A DNA stretch of 27,191 nt from DATGFB01 sp032160545 (GTDB lineage Bacteria; Actinomycetota; Actinomycetes; Mycobacteriales; Jatrophihabitantaceae). A program made the position numbers and the translations under genes. The DNA is taken from the NCBI GenBank assembly GCA_032160545.1, contig JAVHVN010000190.1, positions 1 to 27,191 on the forward strand, in the 5' to 3' direction. Under the pieces are notes generated by a model, which saw only the letters and a list, made by a program, of their open reading frames with translations, searched no databases and was not told the origin of the DNA. Positions 22,744 through 27,191 of the stretch are shown here, piece after piece. The stretch's first letter is position 1. Each line of letters starts with the position of its first letter.

Positions 22744-22791
22744 GACGTCGTCACCGCCGTCGTCACCGGCCTCGTCACCGGCCTCGTCACC
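22744..22791. repeat. four 12-bp tandem repeats spanning the WXG100 stop codon
   Basis: On the minus strand the unit is GGTGACGAGGCC (two exact and two diverged copies). The WXG100 stop TGA (22789-22787) lies in the first copy, and each later copy presents another TGA in the same frame. Confidence 0.88.
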
Positions 22792-23077
22792 GGAACGACG
22801 CGGCGATCTGCTGCTCGACTTCGGCGTACGTGCTGCCCGCACGCGAGAGCAGGTGGCCGATGCCGTCGAGCGCGTCTGAGAGACCGCGGGCATGCTGGTC
22901 GAACTGCTCGTAGAGCGTGGTGAACTGCGCCGCTGCCGCGCCGGACCACTCCGCACCGAACAGCGGCGACAGCTGCCCGTGCAGGCTCTGATGCTCCGCG
23001 CGTACCTCCGCGGACGCCCGCGCGACCGCGCCGCTCAGCGTGCTGAGCTGTTCCGGAGTGACCCTGAGTCCTGACAT
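22787..23077 (-). CDS. WXG100-family (ESAT-6-like) protein
   Basis: A 96-residue helical-hairpin protein typical of type VII secretion substrates. The turn motif is EWSGAAAAQF (Trp44-Ser-Gly46), and a YxxxE secretion-type motif lies near the end (Tyr84-Ala-Glu-Val-Glu88). The ATG at 23077 has a GAAGGA ribosome site 6 nt upstream. The length is standard for the family. It is divergent from the FHA-FtsK ATPase, which should drive its export, and is probably secreted as a dimer. Only one WXG100 gene is visible here; a partner may lie beyond the right edge. The stop codon falls in a 12-bp tandem repeat, which is unusual. Confidence 0.93.
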   Translation of the reverse strand: MSGLRVTPEQLSTLSGAVARASAEVRAEHQSLHGQLSPLFGAEWSGAAAAQFTTLYEQFDQHARGLSDALDGIGHLLSRAGSTYAEVEQQIAASFR

Positions 23078-23179
23078 CGGCAGTCCTTCCCTCGACCGGA
23101 CGCAGCGTGCCGCTGCGGACGACCCGGCCGTGACGACGCTAAGTGGGCAGCCGCGCACCCATCGTCGGCTCGGACCCGC

Positions 23180-23206
23180 TGTGGATAGCGCCCCGACCCA
23201 TCCACA
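23180..23206. promoter_or_regulatory. TGTGGAT/ATCCACA inverted repeat in WXG100-ATPase intergenic region
   Basis: TGTGGAT (23180-23186) and ATCCACA (23200-23206) are perfect 7-bp inverted repeats with a 13-nt spacer, centres 20 bp apart (about two helical turns). They lie in the 179-bp divergent region and could be an operator for both genes. On the minus strand the left arm extends to CTATCCACA, one base off the DnaA box TTATCCACA. Confidence 0.45.
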
Positions 23207-23256
23207 ACCCAGCGCGTGCGCATGATGGTCGGTGAGCCTCCCGGCACGCTCGAGGG

Positions 23257-26200
23257 GTGCGCATAGACCTGACCGTTGCCACCGCCGAGGGCGACGTCGA
23301 CGTCGCCGTCGCGGCGTCCGGAGGCACGACGCTGCGCCAAGTGCGGCGGGCGCTCGAGCACGTCGCCGGCCTCCCACCCGGCAGCGATCTCGGGCGCGAT
23401 GGCGATTGCGTGCTGGGCCGCGACATCCGCAATGGCGCCCGCCTGGCCCCGCGCGCGGGCGCGGGGGTCGGTCCTACACCGCTGCTGCGCGTGCTCGTCG
23501 TCGGCGGGACCGACTCCGGGGCGGCCGCGGAACTGCCCGCGGGCGGGCTCGTCGTCGGCAGATCGCCGCACTGTGCACTGCCGGTGACCGACGAGAAGGT
23601 CTCGCGCCGCCACCTGCAGATCGATGCGCACGACTCCGGGGTCTACATCCGCGACCTCGGCACGACCAACGGCACGACCGTCGAAGGCGACCCACTCGGC
23701 AGCAGCGCTCGCCGATGGCTTCCCGGCGAGTACGTGCGCCTCGGCGACTCCGTGCTCGCCCTCGCGGCCTCCGAGGTCGACACCGCGGCGAACATCTCGG
23801 ACGCGCCCAACGGAAGACTCGTGGTCAGCCGCGCGCCCCGCAGGTCGCCAGTGGACCTCGTGCGCGTCATCGAATTCCCTACCCAACTGTCGACCTCTGC
23901 GACGAGACACGCACAGTGGTTCGCCGTCGGCGTGTCGCTCGTCGCGGCGGTGGCGATCGCCGGCGTCCTGCACAGCGCGCAGTACCTGGCGTTCATGCTG
24001 ATCGCGCCACTGGTCGCGCTGGCTACCGCCGTCGGAGACTGGGTCCAGCGGCGACGGCAGCGCCGGCGCGGCGACAAGGCGCACGGGTTGCGACTGGCAG
24101 CGGCGCAGGACGCTGTCCGACGGACGCTGCGCGCCGAGGCCTCCGCCCTGCGAGACTCGGCACCCGACGCAGCCACCCTGGCGATGCGGGTCCGGGCCCG
24201 GGACGCACGCATCTGGGAGCGGTCCGCGACCGACCCCGACGCGCTGGTGGTCCGGCTCGGGCTCGCCGACCTTGCCTCAGGCAGCCACGTCCGCGAGGAC
24301 GGGCGGGAACGGGTGGCGGGCACGATCGGACTCGCACCGGTCAGCGTCGACCTGCGCGTCGGTCCGATCGGCATAACCGGGCCTACCGCCCTGGCCCGAC
24401 GGCTGGCTCGATGGGTGGTGGCGCAGTTGGCGATCCTGCACTCCCCGGACGACGTCGAGCTGGTGCTGCTCCTGTCCGAGGAGGCCGAGGCCGACTGGCG
24501 CTGGACGCGCTGGCTTCCCCACGTGCATCGGCGACCAGCGCTCGATCCGCTCGAGCAGGCAGCCGTACTCGCGGCGCTTCGGCAGCGCTGCAATCCGCCG
24601 CTCGCGGCGTCCGTCGCACGGCCCGGGCCTTGGCTGGTGGTCGTCTGCGACGGTGCCGGAAGCGTCCTCGCCGGCTTGGCGGAGGGGTTCGGACCCGGCG
24701 CCCCGCTCACTGCCGTCTGTATCGAGCGCACCGTCAACCGGCTGCCAGCTGCCTGCCGCACTCTGGTCCACCCGGCCGACGACGGCCCGAGCCGGATCGA
24801 GGTCCGCTCCGCATGCGACCTCGTCGAATCGGCACTGACCGATGCCCTCAGCGAGTCGCTCGCGGACGAGATCGCACGCAACCTCGCGCCGCTGGTGGCA
24901 GCCGGGTCGACAGCCAGCGCCGTCCCGGCGCGGTGCCGACTGACTGACGTGCTGGGCATCGGGCCGATCTCACCTGCCGCCGTGTTGGCCCGGTGGCGCC
25001 GCGCCGACAACGGAGCGGCAGCGGCGGTCGGCGTGGGTGTAGGGGGGCCTGCCGTCCTCGACCTGCCCAGGGACGGACCGCACGCGCTCATCGCCGGGAC
25101 GACCGGCTCGGGCAAGTCCGAACTCGTGAAGGCATGGGTGCTGGCGCTCGCGGCGGGCTACCCGCCGAGCTCGGTGTCCTTCGTGCTCGTCGACTACAAG
25201 GGCGGCGCCGCCTTCGCCGAGTGCGCCGGGCTGCCACACGTCGCCGGCGTCGTGACCGACCTCGATGCCAGCCTGACCCGCCGCGCGCTGGCCTCCCTGC
25301 ACGCCGAACTCACTCGACGGGAACGCCTCCTGGCAACGGTCGGCGCAGCCGATCTGCCGTCGTACCGCCTCATCGCGGGAATCGAACCACTGGCGCGGCT
25401 CGTCATCGTCGTGGACGAGTTCGCGACGCTGGTCGACGAGCTGCCCGGGTTCGTCGACGAGCTCGTCGGCGTTGCCCGTCGCGGCCGCTCGCTGGGGTTG
25501 CATCTCGTGCTGGCGACGCAACGCCCCGCCGGCGTGCTCTCACCCGAGATCAGAGCGAACACCTCGCTACGCATCGCGCTGCGCACGAGTGAGGCCGCCG
25601 ACTCCCTCGACGTCATAGGCTCACCAGAGGCGGCCGAGATCCCGCCGGCGAACCCGGGTCGCGCCGTCGTCCGCACCGCCGAGCGACGCCAGACCGTCCA
25701 GGTGGCTCAGGTCGGACTGCCGATCAGTCACGCAGATCCGAGCGTGCCGACTGTCGAGCTGCTCGACAGGTGGCGAAGCGTCCCCGGTGCTGTCCCCAGC
25801 GCGGCCGGCGGCACCGGCCGGGACGGCACCGATCCGCCAGAGCTGACCGAGCTCGCGGCGCTGCGCGATGCGATCCGCGTGGCCGCGGCCGAGTCCGGAG
25901 TGCCGCCTGCGCGGGCGCCATGGCAGCAGCCGCTACCTGCGTTGGTCCTGGCCGACGAACTCCCGGCGACGGCCGATCGCGCGGTCGTCAGCATCGGGGT
26001 CGAGGACCTGCCAGCTCGCCAGGAACAACGACCGGTGCTGCTCGACCTTGCGCGCGGCGGCACCGTCCTGCTCGCCGGCACGGCTGGATCCGGGCGCACT
26101 ACCGCGCTGACGGCTGCGACCGTTCTGGCAGCCGGGTCGCTCGATCCGGGCGACCTTGCCGTCTACGTGATCGACTGGGCCGGCGGCGGCCTCAGTGAGC

Positions 26201-27191
26201 TCGGCGCGCTTCCACACTGCGCGACGACAGTGACGCCGGACGGCGCCGACCTGCTTGCGACCCTCATCGAGCGACTGCGCGCCGACGTCGACCGGCGACG
26301 GTCGGTGCTGAGCGGTTGCCGCGCTCCCTCCGTCCGCGAGGCGCGTGACGCCGGCCGGGCGTTCCCCCTCGCGCTGGTCGTGATCGACGGGTGGGACGCG
26401 CTCGTCGCGGCGTCCGAGCATGGCGACGCCGGCCGTTCGGCTCGGAATCTGCTCGAGCTGATGCGCTCCGCGTCAGCCGTCGGGGTGACCGTTCTGGCTG
26501 CAGGCACGGCGACCACGCTCGCTACGCGCCTAGCCGGGACGGCGGCCGAAGTGTTCGTATTGCGGCTGAGCGATCAGGCCGAGTACGCCCGGGCGGGGGT
26601 CGCGACGGCCGCAATGCCGGCGGATGCGCCGCCGGGGCGAGCGATCCGGGCAGCGTCCGGCACCGAGGTCCAGTTCGCATGCCTCGACGACCGGCCCGCG
26701 CCGGAGGCCGTGCGGGCGCGGGTCGCGGCGCTCCGTAGCGCCCACCGGCCAAGCCCGGCGCACCGACCGGCGCCGCTGCTCGCCCCGATCGCGCTGCGGC
26801 CGCTGCCCGCACGTGTCGATGCCGCAAGCCTTCCTACGCGCGAAGGCCTCGCGGTGCTGGGAGTGGGGGGCGATGGCGCCGGTCCGCTGGCCGTCGACCT
26901 GTTCGCCGGCGCGCGACGCATGCTGGTGGCTGGACCGCCCCGGTCCGGGCGTACCACCGTGTTGCGGCTACTGGTCGAGCATTATCAGCGCGCGGGTGTC
27001 CGGGCGGTGATCGCAGCTCCGGCCCGCTCGCCCCTCGCACAGCTCGCCCGGTCCCTCGAACTCCCCTTGTCCGAGCCGAACAGCGAACTCCCGTCCGGGC
27101 CGATCGAGCTGCTCGTCATCGACGACGGCGAGGCCTTCACCGACACCACGGCCGGGGCGCTGATCACCGACCTGCTGCGGTCGGCGCCGGC
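23257..27191 (+). CDS. EssC-like type VII secretion ATPase (FHA-TM-FtsK; partial)
   Basis: An open frame of 1311 codons running off the right edge. A short N-terminal domain is followed by an FHA domain (about residues 75-165) with VVGRSPHC, KVSRRHL and LGTTNGT, a phosphothreonine-binding fold. Two transmembrane helices follow (about 221-239 and 245-262), then a basic stretch RRRQRRRGDK and cytoplasmic ATPase domains. The first clear FtsK ATPase has Walker A GTTGSGKSE (Lys620), DYKGGAAF and Walker B VIVVDEFATL (Asp720-Glu721). The second (GTAGSGRT, Arg947) and third (GPPRSGRT, Arg1232) have Arg in place of the Walker lysine. This is the motor that drives WXG100 export. The GTG at 23257 is the first start after an in-frame stop and lacks a spaced ribosome site, so it may be leaderless. 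The layout recalls Firmicutes EssC more than mycobacterial EccC. Confidence 0.92.
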   Translation, partial: MRIDLTVATAEGDVDVAVAASGGTTLRQVRRALEHVAGLPPGSDLGRDGDCVLGRDIRNGARLAPRAGAGVGPTPLLRVLVVGGTDSGAAAELPAGGLVVGRSPHCALPVTDEKVSRRHLQIDAHDSGVYIRDLGTTNGTTVEGDPLGSSARRWLPGEYVRLGDSVLALAASEVDTAANISDAPNGRLVVSRAPRRSPVDLVRVIEFPTQLSTSATRHAQWFAVGVSLVAAVAIAGVLHSAQYLAFMLIAPLVALATAVGDWVQRRRQRRRGDKAHGLRLAAAQDAVRRTLRAEASALRDSAPDAATLAMRVRARDARIWERSATDPDALVVRLGLADLASGSHVREDGRERVAGTIGLAPVSVDLRVGPIGITGPTALARRLARWVVAQLAILHSPDDVELVLLLSEEAEADWRWTRWLPHVHRRPALDPLEQAAVLAALRQRCNPPLAASVARPGPWLVVVCDGAGSVLAGLAEGFGPGAPLTAVCIERTVNRLPAACRTLVHPADDGPSRIEVRSACDLVESALTDALSESLADEIARNLAPLVAAGSTASAVPARCRLTDVLGIGPISPAAVLARWRRADNGAAAAVGVGVGGPAVLDLPRDGPHALIAGTTGSGKSELVKAWVLALAAGYPPSSVSFVLVDYKGGAAFAECAGLPHVAGVVTDLDASLTRRALASLHAELTRRERLLATVGAADLPSYRLIAGIEPLARLVIVVDEFATLVDELPGFVDELVGVARRGRSLGLHLVLATQRPAGVLSPEIRANTSLRIALRTSEAADSLDVIGSPEAAEIPPANPGRAVVRTAERRQTVQVAQVGLPISHADPSVPTVELLDRWRSVPGAVPSAAGGTGRDGTDPPELTELAALRDAIRVAAAESGVPPARAPWQQPLPALVLADELPATADRAVVSIGVEDLPARQEQRPVLLDLARGGTVLLAGTAGSGRTTALTAATVLAAGSLDPGDLAVYVIDWAGGGLSELGALPHCATTVTPDGADLLATLIERLRADVDRRRSVLSGCRAPSVREARDAGRAFPLALVVIDGWDALVAASEHGDAGRSARNLLELMRSASAVGVTVLAAGTATTLATRLAGTAAEVFVLRLSDQAEYARAGVATAAMPADAPPGRAIRAASGTEVQFACLDDRPAPEAVRARVAALRSAHRPSPAHRPAPLLAPIALRPLPARVDAASLPTREGLAVLGVGGDGAGPLAVDLFAGARRMLVAGPPRSGRTTVLRLLVEHYQRAGVRAVIAAPARSPLAQLARSLELPLSEPNSELPSGPIELLVIDDGEAFTDTTAGALITDLLRSAP

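Noticed and set aside
22735..22956. minus-strand frame with acidic GDEAGDEAGD tail as a gene of its own
   Set aside because: Most of it is a shadow of the WXG100 gene; only the repeat part is notable, and it is reported as a finding.
23180..23206. replication origin
   Set aside because: Two DnaA-box-like sites alone are not enough; no dnaA, dnaN, gyr genes or AT-rich region are present.
23232..24947. 571-residue plus-strand frame overlapping the ATPase gene
   Set aside because: The frame of the FHA-FtsK gene carries FHA, membrane and Walker motifs over the same interval; this frame is mostly Arg/Ala and lacks any domain.
23643..25115. 490-residue minus-strand frame opposite the ATPase gene
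   Set aside because: Antisense shadow with Ser/Arg-rich composition and no recognisable motif.

Overview
The window is very GC-rich DNA from an actinomycete (Actinomycetota). GTG starts are common, gene spacing is tight, and the gene content is typical of the phylum: MoeZ, DUF3107, a mycothiol-associated metal-binding family, a class F sortase and a WXG100/FtsK-type secretion locus. The backbone matches a block I know from Mycobacterium tuberculosis: moeZ (Rv3206c), DUF3152 (Rv3207c), TetR (Rv3208), DUF3107 (Rv3208A), a ferritin-like protein (Rv3210c), a DEAD-box helicase (Rv3211) and a PQQ-like membrane protein (Rv3212). Two modules interrupt that block here. I cannot name the genus from the sequence alone. 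I saw no tRNA, rRNA, transposase or CRISPR array.

Layout: (1) 1-5062, minus strand: a TIGR03086-type protein cut by the left edge, moeZ, a membrane-anchored DUF3152 metzincin-like protein, an alpha/beta hydrolase and ku. (2) 5141-8018, plus strand: a ligase-only LigD protein, a polymerase-only LigD protein, a TetR regulator and DUF3107. Ku and the split LigD proteins form a divergent end-joining repair module. (3) 8025-10183, minus strand: an operon for an ECF sigma factor, an anti-sigma-like membrane protein, an exported protein with a sortase-like C-terminal anchor, and a class F sortase. (4) 10283-15923: the ferritin-like gene (minus), then rhlE-type helicase, PQQ-like membrane protein, alpha/beta hydrolase and DUF2236 genes (plus). 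(5) 15928-18475, minus strand: RecB-family Fe-S nuclease, PHP phosphoesterase, PH-domain membrane protein and a 51-residue membrane protein. (6) 18603-22508: Nudix hydrolase, MaoC hydratase, SUFU-domain protein, DUF5335, DUF2267, DUF309 and a universal stress protein. (7) 22509-27191: a repeat-bearing intergenic stretch, then a WXG100 protein divergent from a very large FHA-TM-FtsK ATPase cut by the right edge. This is the start of a type VII (ESX-like) secretion locus.

The most interesting parts are the EssC-like ATPase with its WXG100 partner and the unusual 48-bp repeat at the WXG100 stop codon; the sigma/anti-sigma/sortase operon, whose presumed substrate lacks a visible LPXTG; and the split LigD/Ku module carrying a 15-bp minisatellite. 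Several inverted repeats sit in divergent promoter regions and are candidate operators. Functional calls come from motif recognition by eye; no database search was possible.
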